From Diaphorobacter sp. HDW4A (GTDB taxonomy: Bacteria > Pseudomonadota > Gammaproteobacteria > Burkholderiales > Burkholderiaceae_C), in contig NZ_CP049910.1 in NCBI RefSeq assembly GCF_011305995.1, forward strand, positions 1,488,001 through 1,552,000: a stretch of 64,000 bases of DNA. The letters are read 5' to 3'. The notes beneath the pieces are model-generated. The model saw nothing but the letters and a program-made list of their open reading frames with translations, searched no databases and was not told the origin of the DNA. Positions 24,328-32,688 of the stretch are shown in pieces. The first letter of the stretch is position 1, and the number at the start of each line of letters is the position of its first letter. A program made the translations under genes and the position numbers.

Positions 24328-25506
24328 TCAGGCGAAGTTCTTGAGAATCTGGCGGGCGAGCGTGGTGCGCAGCACCTCGGTCGGGCCTTCGGTGATGCGG
24401 TAGCTGCGCAGGTCGCGCCAGAAGCGCTCGATCGGTGTGTCCTGCGTGAGGCCCATGCCGCCGTGCAGTTGCATGCAGGTGTCGATGACGCGAAAGCCCA
24501 TCTCCACGGCGAAGGTCTTGATCATGAAAGTCTCGAGCTTGGCGTCCACACCGGCTTCCACCTTGCGCGCCGCGTCATAGACCATGAGGCGCGAGGCGTA
24601 GACCTCGGTGAAGCCGTCGGCGAGCATCCATTGCACACCCTGGCGTTCGGACAGCGGCTCGCCGAATGTCGTGCGCTGCGAGGCATACGCGGCCGTGAGG
24701 CCAAGGCAGCGCTCGGCCGCGCCGATGCAGTGCGCGCCCTGACGGATGCGGCCGTGGTTGATGTAGCCCTGCGCCAATGCGAAGCCCTTGCCTTCGACAC
24801 CCACCAGATTGCCGAAGGGGACGTCCACATCCTGCAGGGCGATCTCGCACGGCGAATCACCCATCACGGTTTTCTCGGAGCTGGCCAGCGTGACGCCCGC
24901 TGCCTTCATGTCCACGATGAAGCAGGAGATGCCGCCGCGCGCACCCTTCTCGGGATCGGTCACCGCCATCATCAGCGCGAAGTCGGCCTTGGCCGCACGC
25001 GTGATGAAGCGCTTCACGCCATTGAGGCGGTAGCCAGTTTCGGTCTTCACGGCACGCGTGCGCATGGTCGACGGATCGGAGCCCGCGTCGGGCTCGGTCT
25101 GTGCAAAGCAAAAGCGCTTGCGGCCTTCGACGACGGGGTAGAGATATTCTTTGCGCTGTGCCTCGTTCAATCCCATCAGGATCGGGCCAACCATCGGGCC
25201 GAAGAGGCCGTGGTCGCGCACCCAGGAGGCGACCGTGCTGCGGCCGACTTCTTCCCAGAAGACGGTCAGCGGCAATAGCGAGAGGCCTTGTCCGCCAATC
25301 TCTTCGGGCACGTCGAGCAGCCACAGACCGGCAGCCTTGGCGCGCTCGCGCACTTGCTGCGCGGTGGCGTCATCCAGCAGACCGGCGGAATCCAGCTTGT
25401 GCTCGAGCGGAATCAGTTCCTTCTCGACAAAACGGCGCACGGATTCGCGGAACATCAACAGCTCTTCGGGGAGCGCTTCGTGAGGGGTGAGGTCGGGCAT
25501 CGACAT
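24328..25506 (-). CDS. Acyl-CoA dehydrogenase
   Basis: 392 residues (starts MSMPDL; the second Met two codons on is also possible). The full fold is visible: FCFAQTEPDAGSDPS flavin/substrate segment, RLNGVKRFITRAAKADFAL, GRIRQGAHCIGAAERCL and the C-terminal QLHGGMGLTQDTPIERFWRD and RITEGPTEVLR, whose Glu is the likely catalytic base position. It oxidises an acyl-CoA with electrons going to ETF. The true substrate is unknown; the adjacent CoA-transferase should make it. It is 120 nt downstream of the Rieske oxygenase gene, across a region with hairpins. Confidence 0.9.
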   Translation of the reverse strand: MSMPDLTPHEALPEELLMFRESVRRFVEKELIPLEHKLDSAGLLDDATAQQVRERAKAAGLWLLDVPEEIGGQGLSLLPLTVFWEEVGRSTVASWVRDHGLFGPMVGPILMGLNEAQRKEYLYPVVEGRKRFCFAQTEPDAGSDPSTMRTRAVKTETGYRLNGVKRFITRAAKADFALMMAVTDPEKGARGGISCFIVDMKAAGVTLASSEKTVMGDSPCEIALQDVDVPFGNLVGVEGKGFALAQGYINHGRIRQGAHCIGAAERCLGLTAAYASQRTTFGEPLSERQGVQWMLADGFTEVYASRLMVYDAARKVEAGVDAKLETFMIKTFAVEMGFRVIDTCMQLHGGMGLTQDTPIERFWRDLRSYRITEGPTEVLRTTLARQILKNFA

Positions 25507-25561
25507 ACCTGAAAAAGAATCGAGAGGAAAAGCCGACAGGAGAGCGGCCTGGAGGCAGATA

Positions 25562-25597
25562 GTGCTCCGCGAGCACCGCCGTGGAGCTGCGGTGCTC
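25562..25597 (-). promoter_or_regulatory. Intra-operon alternative hairpins between oxygenase and acyl-CoA dehydrogenase genes
   Basis: Three arms are present: GTGCTC (25562-25567), GAGCACCGC (25571-25579) and GCGGTGCTC (25589-25597). The middle arm can pair with either neighbour, the longer pairing being a perfect 9-bp stem with a 9-nt loop. It fills the only large gap (120 nt) inside the minus-strand operon and could set relative mRNA levels. Confidence 0.45.
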
Positions 25598-25626
25598 GGC
25601 GGCGTCGCGGCGCAGGGGAAAGAGCG

Positions 25627-26829
25627 TCAGGCCTGTGCGGCGACTGCGGGCTCTTCTCCGGGCTGGTGCGGCAATTCGACGGGCTCGTCCAGCGACGACC
25701 AAGCCTTGATCGGTTGGCCTGCGCGCACCAGATCGAGCTCGCGCCAGAACAGCTTGCGCAGCGTGACGATGCCGAGGTCCGAGCGACCCAGGATTTCGTC
25801 TTCGCGCTTGGTCACGCGTTCTTGGCCACGGATGGACAGATAGTCCTGCGCAGCGGTCAGGCCCACGAAGGTGTCTTCGGGGTTCTTCCAGACGCGCGAG
25901 CCGAACAACGCGTCATGATGGTCGGCCGGGTCGTACTTGCCGTACTTGGCGAAGTAGGTCTTGAAGCGCATGCGCGAGGCCTCGCTGGCTCCCGGCGGCA
26001 GGCTGTAGATCATGAAGCGCGTGGTGTTCAGATCGTCGTTGGGCGTCATCCAGACGAACACGTCGAGCCATGGATCTTCGGGCGTCAGGCCCGGCACGGT
26101 GATGTGGTTGTTGTTCGGAAAGGTCCAGTCGCTCTGGCGCACGTTGTCCTTGCTGCGGCGCGCGGTCTGGCGTATGCCGGAGGCGGTTTCTTCGTAGCTG
26201 AGCTCGGGAATGCCGGTGGTCACGGCCTTGCCGAAAGCGCCCACGGTGAGCGCCATGTGCACGAAGCTCACGTGCACAGCGTCCATCGAGTTCTCGACCT
26301 GCTGGAACCAGTTGTTGTCCCAGCGCTCCATGCCGTTGGCGACGAGGGCGCCTTCACGCTCGGTCAGCAGCTTGCGGGGCAGATCGAATTCGGGCGCGTC
26401 GCCTTCACCTAGATAAGCGAACACCAGGCCCTGATATTCCTTGACGGGGTAACCGGCGATTTTGGTGCGCGGCATGCCGGTGTCGGCTTCGGCAGGGCGC
26501 TTGACGCAGGCGCCCGTGCTGTCGAACTGCCAGCCGTGGTAGATGCAGCGGATCTGTTCGCCATCGACCCAGCCGGTATGCAGCAGCGTGCGGCGGTGCG
26601 CGCAGCGTCCACCCACGAGATGCAGCTTGCCGCTCGCGCCGCGATAGAGCGTCAGCTCCTCGTGCATGATCTTGAGCGGAATGGCCGCGCCCACTTCCAC
26701 GCTTTCACCGAGCGCGATGGGCTGCCAGAACTGGCGCATCAGCTTGCCCATGTCGGTCTCCGGGCCGCTTTCGGTGAGGCGGTTGAATTGCGCGGCGCGC
26801 GCGAGGCGACGTTCGTCGAGTTGACTCAT
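25627..26829 (-). CDS. Rieske non-heme iron ring-hydroxylating oxygenase, phthalate-oxygenase type
   Basis: 400 residues. The Rieske centre ligands are C76-x-H78 and C95-x2-H98 in GGRCAHRR and RCIYHGWQF. The catalytic iron motif is D183, H186, H191 (NSMDAVHVSFVH), with a later Asp in TAAQDYLSIRG as third ligand. The family layout fits homo-oligomeric phthalate 4,5-dioxygenase or vanillate demethylase-type enzymes, which have no beta subunit, and none is encoded nearby. Electrons should come from the reductase at 19267. With an SDR next door, cis-dihydrodiol formation is more likely than demethylation. Confidence 0.9.
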   Translation of the reverse strand: MSQLDERRLARAAQFNRLTESGPETDMGKLMRQFWQPIALGESVEVGAAIPLKIMHEELTLYRGASGKLHLVGGRCAHRRTLLHTGWVDGEQIRCIYHGWQFDSTGACVKRPAEADTGMPRTKIAGYPVKEYQGLVFAYLGEGDAPEFDLPRKLLTEREGALVANGMERWDNNWFQQVENSMDAVHVSFVHMALTVGAFGKAVTTGIPELSYEETASGIRQTARRSKDNVRQSDWTFPNNNHITVPGLTPEDPWLDVFVWMTPNDDLNTTRFMIYSLPPGASEASRMRFKTYFAKYGKYDPADHHDALFGSRVWKNPEDTFVGLTAAQDYLSIRGQERVTKREDEILGRSDLGIVTLRKLFWRELDLVRAGQPIKAWSSLDEPVELPHQPGEEPAVAAQA

Positions 26830-26858
26830 TGTTTGTCTCCGGTGGGGTATTCGGTGGT

Positions 26859-27776
26859 TCAGACGGGCTCGCCCATCAGGTCGGTGAGCGGGCCTTGCGG
26901 TTCACCGAATTTCGTCCACTCGATGGAGCGGGCGTAGTCCTTGATGCTGAGCGGGTAATGACGGCCCGGCGACCAAGTGGGGTACTTGTGACGCAGTCCG
27001 CCATCGACGGCCATGTCTGATCCCGTCATGCAGGCCGATTCGTCCGACGCGAGGAACACGGTTGCCCACGCGAGATCGGCGGCGCGCGGAAAGCGGCGCA
27101 GCGGCATCTGGTCGAGGTATTCCTGGCGCGAGTAGAAGCCCTTGTTTGCGGGCACCTTCCATTCGGGGTTGAACATCTCGTCGCGCATCGTGCTCCATAG
27201 CTGGTGCTCCATGGAGCAGGGCGTGACGCTGTTCACGCGGATACCCAGATGCGCGAGGTCGAGCGCCGACGAACGCACGAAGCTCAGCAACCCGGCCTTG
27301 GCCGAGCAGTAGGCGGCACCGTCGGCCTCGCCGAAATGCGCGGCGGTCGAGAGGATGTGGATCATGCTGCCGCCGTTGCCCGACTCGATCATCGCCCGTG
27401 CGCAGTGCTGGGTGGTGATAAGCGCGGCGGTGGCGAAGCTCGCGACGGAGTCGTCCCAGTCGTCGTGCTTCATGTCGAGCACATGGCTCCAGTGCACGCG
27501 GCCGGCCATGTTCACCGAGATGTCGAGGCGGCCGTAGCGCGCTATGGTCTCGTCGACCGCGCGCTTGACGTCGGCATCGACGCGGGCATTGCCCTGCATC
27601 GCGAAGGCCTCAAGCCCTCGCTCGCGCAGAAAGTTGACCGTGTCGTTGGCGGCGGCTTCGCTCACGTCGGTGACGCAGACGCGCGCGCCTTCGCGGGCCA
27701 TGAAGTGAGCAATCGTGCCGCCGATGTTGGGGCCCGCACCAAACACAATGGCGACCTTGTCCTTGAGTCTATCCAT
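26859..27776 (-). CDS. Short-chain dehydrogenase/reductase, probable cis-dihydrodiol dehydrogenase
   Basis: 305 residues, first gene of the minus-strand operon. The NAD-binding motif is GAGPNIGG (13-20), NMAG (89-92) replaces NNAG, and the catalytic residues are S143, Y156 and K160 (YCSAK). A longer than usual insertion and C-terminal extension (about 250 residues is standard) contain NPEWKVPANKGFYSRQEYLDQ. Next to a Rieske oxygenase, oxidation of a cis-dihydrodiol to a dihydroxy aromatic is the simplest reading. It lies 29 nt before the oxygenase gene. Confidence 0.85.
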   Translation of the reverse strand: MDRLKDKVAIVFGAGPNIGGTIAHFMAREGARVCVTDVSEAAANDTVNFLRERGLEAFAMQGNARVDADVKRAVDETIARYGRLDISVNMAGRVHWSHVLDMKHDDWDDSVASFATAALITTQHCARAMIESGNGGSMIHILSTAAHFGEADGAAYCSAKAGLLSFVRSSALDLAHLGIRVNSVTPCSMEHQLWSTMRDEMFNPEWKVPANKGFYSRQEYLDQMPLRRFPRAADLAWATVFLASDESACMTGSDMAVDGGLRHKYPTWSPGRHYPLSIKDYARSIEWTKFGEPQGPLTDLMGEPV

Positions 27777-27817
27777 GACGCTTTTTCTCGTGAGTTGTCA
27801 GCAGTTGCCGGTATTGA

Positions 27818-27836
27818 AGAATCTGAAAATGATTCT
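27818..27836. promoter_or_regulatory. Inverted repeat AGAATC-N7-GATTCT upstream of the SDR operon
   Basis: Perfect 6-bp arms within the 155-nt gap between the MarR gene end and the SDR start, 42-60 nt upstream of the SDR ATG, where a promoter or operator for the minus-strand operon is expected. The binding protein is unknown; MarR (27932) is the nearest regulator. Confidence 0.4.
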
Positions 27837-27931
27837 CCGCGTCGGGCTACCGCGCAACAAGATGAGAAGCTCAGAGGCTGATATGCGCGAAGTGCATACC
27901 GGAGCGCGTCATGCCAAGGAAGAAGGCAGTA

Positions 27932-28423
27932 TCAGTCGCCTTCGCTGCCGCTCTTGAAATGGCCGGTGGCCGGCGCACGCGCGAAGTCGCCATTGGCCTC
28001 GGTCAGAAACGCCAGCATCTCCATGAACTGCTTGCGCTTGCCGGGAGGCAATGGGTCGAGCATGCGCTCCTGCGCCTTGAGCACGGAGGGCTCGGCGGCG
28101 AGCAGCAGCTGCTGTCCGTCGGCGGTCACTTCGAGCATCTTGGAGCGACGGTCCTTGGGGTTGCTGATGCGCACGATGAGCCCGCGCGCTTCGAGCCGGT
28201 CGATCACGCTGCCGATGGTGGACGCGTCAAAGCCGATCAGCCGCGCCAGCGTGCGTTGATCGACTTGCGGCTTGCGCAGCACGGCCGACAGTGCGGCGTA
28301 TTGCACCGGGGTCACGCCCCAGTGGGCGGTCTCTTCGACGAACACCGCCACCGCGATCTGTTGAAGGCGGCGGATGTGGTAACCGGGGTAATTTTCCAGT
28401 TCGGCAGGGGAATGTTTTTTCAT
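27932..28423 (-). CDS. MarR-family transcriptional regulator
   Basis: 163 residues from the ATG at 28423 (an upstream start at 28528 would add 35 residues without family features). The winged helix-turn-helix runs through GVTPVQYAALSAVL, DQRTLARLIGFDASTIGSVIDRLEARGLI and the wing NPKDRRSKMLEVT. It lies between the minus-strand aromatic operon and the divergent 3-hydroxybenzoate/gentisate operon. MobR of Comamonas, a MarR protein that responds to 3-hydroxybenzoate, is a fitting precedent. It probably represses the 28669 operon, and maybe the SDR operon too. Confidence 0.88.
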   Translation of the reverse strand: MKKHSPAELENYPGYHIRRLQQIAVAVFVEETAHWGVTPVQYAALSAVLRKPQVDQRTLARLIGFDASTIGSVIDRLEARGLIVRISNPKDRRSKMLEVTADGQQLLLAAEPSVLKAQERMLDPLPPGKRKQFMEMLAFLTEANGDFARAPATGHFKSGSEGD

Positions 28424-28555
28424 GTCGTGCACCGTGGCGCGCTCGTTGTTTGGGGCTGATGGCAACGGCGTGCCCGGCAATTTGGCTCGCGGAATCATAG
28501 CGCCGTGCGCGCATGCGAAGCGCGCCAAGCATGTCTTCTTTCGGCGGATTTGAGC

Positions 28556-28624
28556 ACAGTATCAGCATAAACCCTAGTGGTTGATTATGAAAAATAGACA
28601 GTACACTGATAATAAGCATACTGT
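28556..28624. promoter_or_regulatory. AT-rich control region with repeated ACAGTA elements
   Basis: ACAGTA occurs at 28556-28561 and 28598-28603, and its complement TACTGT at 28619-28624; AGCATA also occurs twice (28564, 28615), and TATCAG (28560) mirrors CTGATA (28606). This dyad-rich, low-GC stretch lies between the MarR gene and the hydroxylase start at 28669 and is the obvious place for promoter and MarR binding. Exact boxes are not fixed. Confidence 0.4.
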
Positions 28625-28668
28625 TTAATTGGTTCGAATTCATGCTGGATAGAGGAGCGTTGTCAACG

Positions 28669-29886
28669 ATGCGTGCATCAGATTTACCGGTGTTGGTGGT
28701 GGGTGGCGGCATTGGCGGAGTGGCTGCGGCGCTCTCGCTGGCGCGTTTGGGTTACGCGGTGAAGGTGCTGGAGCAGGCACCCGAGCTCGGAGAAATAGGC
28801 GCGGGCATTCAGCTTGGCCCGAATGCGTTTGCGGCGTTTGACGCGCTCGGCATCGGCGAGCTCGCCCGTGGCCGGGCGGTCTATACGGACGAGATGGTGA
28901 TGCACGACGCGCTCGACGAGCGACTGGTCGGCCGCATCCCCACGGACGAGGCGTTCCGCGCGCGCTTCGGCAACCCCTACGCGGTGATTCATCGCGCGGA
29001 CATCCACACCTCGCTGCTCGAAGGCGCGCGTGCGCACGGCAACATCGAGACGTTGACCGACACCCGCATCGAACGCATAGCGCAGGACGGCGAGGTGGTC
29101 AGGGTGTTCGACCAGCACGGCAACGCTTACAAGGGGCAGGCGCTGATCGGCGCGGATGGCGTGAAGTCTGTCGTTCGCGAGCACTACGTGGGCGATCCCG
29201 CGCGCGTGTCGGGCCATGTGGTGTATCGCGCGGTGGTCGAGAAGAACGAGTTTCCCGAAGATCTGCGCTGGAACGCGGCGAGCATCTGGGTTGGCCCCAA
29301 CTACCACCTGGTGCACTACCCACTGCGCGGTGGCGAGCAGTACAACGTGGTGGTCACCTTCCACAGCCGCGAGACTGAGGAGTGGGGCGTGCGTGAAGGC
29401 AGCCGCGAAGAGGTGCAGAGCTACTACCGCGACTGCTGCCCGCGCGCGCACCAGTTGATCGATCTGCCCAAGAGCTGGAAGCGCTGGGCCACGGCGGACC
29501 GCGAGCCCATCGGCCAATGGACCTTCGGCCGCGCCACGCTGCTGGGCGACGCGGCCCACCCCACGTTGCAGTACATCGCCCAGGGCGCGTGCATGGCACT
29601 CGAAGACGCGGTGACGTTAGGCGAAGCCCTCGCTCATTGCGACCACGACTGGCCAAGCGCGCTGCAACTCTACGAGCGCTCACGCATCGCCCGCACCGCC
29701 CGCGTGGTGCTGTCGGCCCGCGAAATGGGCCGCATCTTTCACGCCAAGGGCGTGGAGCGCCTGGTGCGCAACGACCTGTGGACGGGCCGCTCGCCCGAGC
29801 GCTTTTACGACGCCATGGAGTGGCTCTACGGCTGGACCGTGGAGCGCTGCCTTGCGCTTGACAACGCCACCGCCGTTGCCGCTTGA
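28669..29886 (+). CDS. FAD-dependent 3-hydroxybenzoate 6-hydroxylase (salicylate hydroxylase family)
   Basis: 405 residues from the ATG at 28669, chosen because GAGGAG lies 11 nt upstream; an ATG at 28642 has no ribosome site. It should convert 3-hydroxybenzoate to gentisate with NADH and oxygen. FAD motifs are GGGIGG (12-17), the DG motif GADGVKS and the GD motif LLGDAAHP. The subfamily cannot be separated from salicylate 1-hydroxylase by motifs alone, but the operon continues with gentisate dioxygenase, fumarylpyruvate hydrolase and an isomerase, which makes the 6-hydroxylase reading strong. Confidence 0.87.
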   Translation: MRASDLPVLVVGGGIGGVAAALSLARLGYAVKVLEQAPELGEIGAGIQLGPNAFAAFDALGIGELARGRAVYTDEMVMHDALDERLVGRIPTDEAFRARFGNPYAVIHRADIHTSLLEGARAHGNIETLTDTRIERIAQDGEVVRVFDQHGNAYKGQALIGADGVKSVVREHYVGDPARVSGHVVYRAVVEKNEFPEDLRWNAASIWVGPNYHLVHYPLRGGEQYNVVVTFHSRETEEWGVREGSREEVQSYYRDCCPRAHQLIDLPKSWKRWATADREPIGQWTFGRATLLGDAAHPTLQYIAQGACMALEDAVTLGEALAHCDHDWPSALQLYERSRIARTARVVLSAREMGRIFHAKGVERLVRNDLWTGRSPERFYDAMEWLYGWTVERCLALDNATAVAA

Positions 29887-29897
29887 AGGAGACAAAC

Positions 29898-31043
29898 ATG
29901 ACCATTCAGAATGTGCAGAACGCCATCCCTTCGCCCCTCAAGCTTGCCGCCGTGTCTGCACCGGGCCAGCCCGAGCCGACACCCGAACTCGAGCGTCTGT
30001 ATCGCGGCTTCGAGCAGGAAATGCTGGTGCCGCTGTGGACGCAGATCGGCGACCTCATGCCCGTCCATCCCGGCAGCAAGGCCGCACCGCATCTGTGGCG
30101 CTGGGACCATCTGCTCAAGCTGGCCGACGAGGCTGGACGCATCGTCGCGGTGGGCCGTGGCGGTGAGCGCCGCGCCATCGCGCTGGCCAATCCCGCGCTT
30201 GGCGGACGCCCCTTCGCCACGCCCAATCTGTGGGCCGCCATCCAATACCTGATGCCTGGCGAGAATGCTCCCGAGCACCGCCATTCGCAGCATGCGTTCC
30301 GCTTCGTGGTGGAAGGCGAGGGCGTGTGGACGGTGGTCAACGGCGATTCCATCCGCATGTCGCGCGGTGACTTTCTTCCGCAGGGCGGATGGAACTGGCA
30401 CGCGCACCACAACGCGGCCACCGAACCGATGGCATGGATCGACGGTCTGGACATCCCGTTCGCCTACTACACCGAATCGCAGTTCTTCGAGCACGGCCGC
30501 ATGCAGCTCAGCCCCGAGGAGAACACCACGCCCGAGTTCTCGCGCTCCGAGCGCCTCTGGGCCTATCCGGGTCTGCGCCCGGTGTCGCAGATGGAGGACT
30601 CCGTCGCCACGCCGCTGCTCGCCTACCGCTGGGTTGACACCGACCGCGCGTTAAATGAACAGCTGGCGCTGGAGGACGAGGGCTGCCCGGCGACGATCAG
30701 CCCAGGCCACGCTGCCGTGCGCTACTCCAACCCCACCAACGGCCGCGATGTGCTGCCCACCATCCGCTGCGAAATGCATCGCGTGAAGCGCGGTGCCCGC
30801 ACGCTGACCAAGCGCGAAGTGGGCTCCGCCGTGTTCCAGGTGTTCGATGGCGAAGGCACCGTCACTGTCGGAAACCGCCAGTGGACCGTGCGCCGTGGCG
30901 ACATGTTTGTCGTGCCGTCATGGCAACCCTTCACCGCGCAGTGTGACGCGGGCTGCGCCGCACTCGACATGTTCCGCTTTGCCGACACGCCGATCTACGA
31001 AGCCGTGCACGCCTACCGCTCGCAGGTGGACGCGCCGCGCTGA
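29898..31043 (+). CDS. Gentisate 1,2-dioxygenase
   Basis: 381 residues from the ATG at 29898 (AAGGAG 7 nt upstream). It cleaves gentisate to maleylpyruvate using Fe(II). The bicupin layout shows PEHRHSQHAFRFVVEGEG with its iron-binding His residues, NWHAHHN, and a second cupin with VFDGEGTVTVG and RRGDMFVVPSWQPF. The APHLWRWDHLLKLADEA stretch is typical of the family. It follows the hydroxylase by 11 nt. Longer than the paralogue at 21098 by 37 residues, mainly at the N-terminus. Confidence 0.92.
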   Translation: MTIQNVQNAIPSPLKLAAVSAPGQPEPTPELERLYRGFEQEMLVPLWTQIGDLMPVHPGSKAAPHLWRWDHLLKLADEAGRIVAVGRGGERRAIALANPALGGRPFATPNLWAAIQYLMPGENAPEHRHSQHAFRFVVEGEGVWTVVNGDSIRMSRGDFLPQGGWNWHAHHNAATEPMAWIDGLDIPFAYYTESQFFEHGRMQLSPEENTTPEFSRSERLWAYPGLRPVSQMEDSVATPLLAYRWVDTDRALNEQLALEDEGCPATISPGHAAVRYSNPTNGRDVLPTIRCEMHRVKRGARTLTKREVGSAVFQVFDGEGTVTVGNRQWTVRRGDMFVVPSWQPFTAQCDAGCAALDMFRFADTPIYEAVHAYRSQVDAPR

Positions 31044-31110
31044 TCGCGCATCTTCATTCCAACGAATTTCATCTCATCTCATTTCAATTCATTTTCAAAA
31101 CGAGTTATCC

Positions 31111-31818
31111 ATGACCGCTTCCAACTACCTCTGGTCCCCGTCTCCCGTTCAATCCCTGCCCGTGCGCGGCAGCGAGCAGCGCATGCCCATCCACCGCCTG
31201 TTCTTCGTGGGCCGCAACTACCATGCGCATGCCGTCGAAATGGGCCGTCCGGTGGACAAGAGCGTCGAGCGCCCGTTCTACTTCACCAAGGCCCCGCAGA
31301 CGCTGACGCTGTCGGGCTCGACCGTGGCCTATCCGCCCGAAACCAAGAACTACCATTTCGAAATGGAACTCGTGATCGCCATCGGCAAGGCGGGCTTCCG
31401 CATCCCGGCAGAGCAGGCGCATGAATACATCTACGGCTATGCCTGCGGCCTCGACATGACGCGCCGCGATCTGCAACTCGTGGCGCGCGACAAGGGCCGC
31501 CCATGGGATCTGGGCAAGGACGTCGAGAACTCGTCCGTCTCCTCCGAAATCGTGCCCATGCCCGGCAAGGTGATCGAGTCCGGCCTGATCGAGCTGAGCG
31601 TCAACGGCCAGGTCAAGCAACAGTCCAACGTCGACAAGCTCATCTGGAACATCCGCGAACTCGTCGCCGACCTGTCCCTGTTCTACCACCTGCAACCCGG
31701 CGACCTGATCTACACAGGCACACCAGAAGGCGTGGGTGCCGTGCACCCCGGCGACAAGATCACCGGCCGCGTGGAAGGCGTCGGCACGCTCGAACTCACC
31801 GTCGGTCAGCCCGAATAA
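31111..31818 (+). CDS. Fumarylpyruvate hydrolase (FAH family, NagK-like)
   Basis: 235 residues from the ATG at 31111. It hydrolyses fumarylpyruvate to fumarate and pyruvate, the last gentisate-pathway step. Landmarks are FFVGRNYHAHAVEMG, the E-x-E metal motif in NYHFEMELVIAIGK, YACGLDMTRRDLQ, RPWDLGKDVENSS and QPGDLIYTGTPEGVG. The 67-nt gap before it has short repeats of CATCTCATTTCAATTC type and little else. It is followed after 11 nt by the isomerase gene. Confidence 0.9.
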   Translation: MTASNYLWSPSPVQSLPVRGSEQRMPIHRLFFVGRNYHAHAVEMGRPVDKSVERPFYFTKAPQTLTLSGSTVAYPPETKNYHFEMELVIAIGKAGFRIPAEQAHEYIYGYACGLDMTRRDLQLVARDKGRPWDLGKDVENSSVSSEIVPMPGKVIESGLIELSVNGQVKQQSNVDKLIWNIRELVADLSLFYHLQPGDLIYTGTPEGVGAVHPGDKITGRVEGVGTLELTVGQPE

Positions 31819-31829
31819 GGACGTTGGGA

Positions 31830-32468
31830 ATGAAGCTCTACAGTTTCTTTCGCAGCGGCACCTCGCACCGCCTGCGCATCGCCCTCAACCTCAAGGGACT
31901 GACGCCGGACTACATCCCGGTGGACCTGCGTGTTGACGAGCAGGCACAGCCTTCGTTCAAAGGGGTGAACCCCCAGGGCCTGGTGCCTGCGCTGACGCTC
32001 GACGACGGCGAGACCCTGATCCAGTCCCCGGCCATCATCGAGTGGCTTGAAGAACGCTTCCCCGATCCGGCCTTGCTCCCCAAGGAGCCTGAAGCTCGCG
32101 CACATGTACGCGCTCTGGCGGCGATCATCGGTTGCGATGTGCACCCGATCAACAATCGCAGGATTCTGCAGTATCTGGGCAAGCAGTTGGGCGCGGACGA
32201 AACGCAGTTGAATGCATGGTGCTCAAACTGGATCACGGCGGGATTCGATGCCATTGAGGCTTTGCTGGCCAAGGACAACCAACGTGGTGCATTCTGCTTC
32301 GGATACGCACCTACCATCGCGGATGTCTACCTCATCCCCCAAATCGAAAGCGCTCGTCGCTTCAAGGTCGACATGGCGAATTGGCCATTGATCAGCGCAG
32401 TCGATCAGGCATGCAGCCCGCTCGCCGCATTTTCCAAAGCGGCACCGCTTGTGCAACCTGACGCTTGA
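31830..32468 (+). CDS. Maleylpyruvate/maleylacetoacetate isomerase (zeta-class GST, NagL-like)
   Basis: 212 residues from the ATG at 31830. It isomerises maleylpyruvate to fumarylpyruvate with glutathione. The zeta-class signature SFFRSGTSHRLRIALNLKG (from residue 5) contains the S-x-x-S/C-type active-site stretch; NPQGLVPAL and QSPAIIEWLEE bind glutathione; the C-terminal domain holds ADVYLIPQ. It completes the set for 3-hydroxybenzoate to central metabolites (28669-32468). The biochemical order puts it before fumarylpyruvate hydrolase even though its gene is last. Confidence 0.9.
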   Translation: MKLYSFFRSGTSHRLRIALNLKGLTPDYIPVDLRVDEQAQPSFKGVNPQGLVPALTLDDGETLIQSPAIIEWLEERFPDPALLPKEPEARAHVRALAAIIGCDVHPINNRRILQYLGKQLGADETQLNAWCSNWITAGFDAIEALLAKDNQRGAFCFGYAPTIADVYLIPQIESARRFKVDMANWPLISAVDQACSPLAAFSKAAPLVQPDA

Positions 32469-32489
32469 GACGCAAGCATGCGTCAAGCG
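32462..32489 (+). terminator. Hairpin overlapping the end of the isomerase gene
   Basis: CGCTTGA..CGCA (from 32462) pairs with TGCGTCAAGCG (32479-32489) around an AGCA loop with a 2-nt bulge; it starts in the last codons and includes the stop. No T run follows, so termination is likely but not certain. The rest of the gap to 32688 between convergent genes shows nothing further. Confidence 0.45.
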
Positions 32490-32688
32490 GATTCGTTCCA
32501 AAGTGCCTTGGCAAGTTCGAACCTGTGCAAGCTGACGTCTGCACTTCAACACACCAGCCTCCACCAAACCCGGCGTGACTCATCAGTGTCGTGATGAAGA
32601 TTCCGTTTGGCAGACCATCCACATGCGATGCCCGATTAGCGCGATTTGAAACCTCTAAGCCTCTATTCGACGCGCCATTTTTATCGAG

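Noticed and set aside
23587..25278. 563-codon plus-strand open frame opposite CoA-transferase and acyl-CoA dehydrogenase genes
   Set aside because: Both opposite genes are intact with clear motifs; the frame spans two genes and has low-complexity composition.
27824..27840. Fur-like match GAAAATGATTCTC before the SDR operon
   Set aside because: Only one partial half-site match, better explained by the AGAATC/GATTCT dyad; the operon has no iron-uptake genes.
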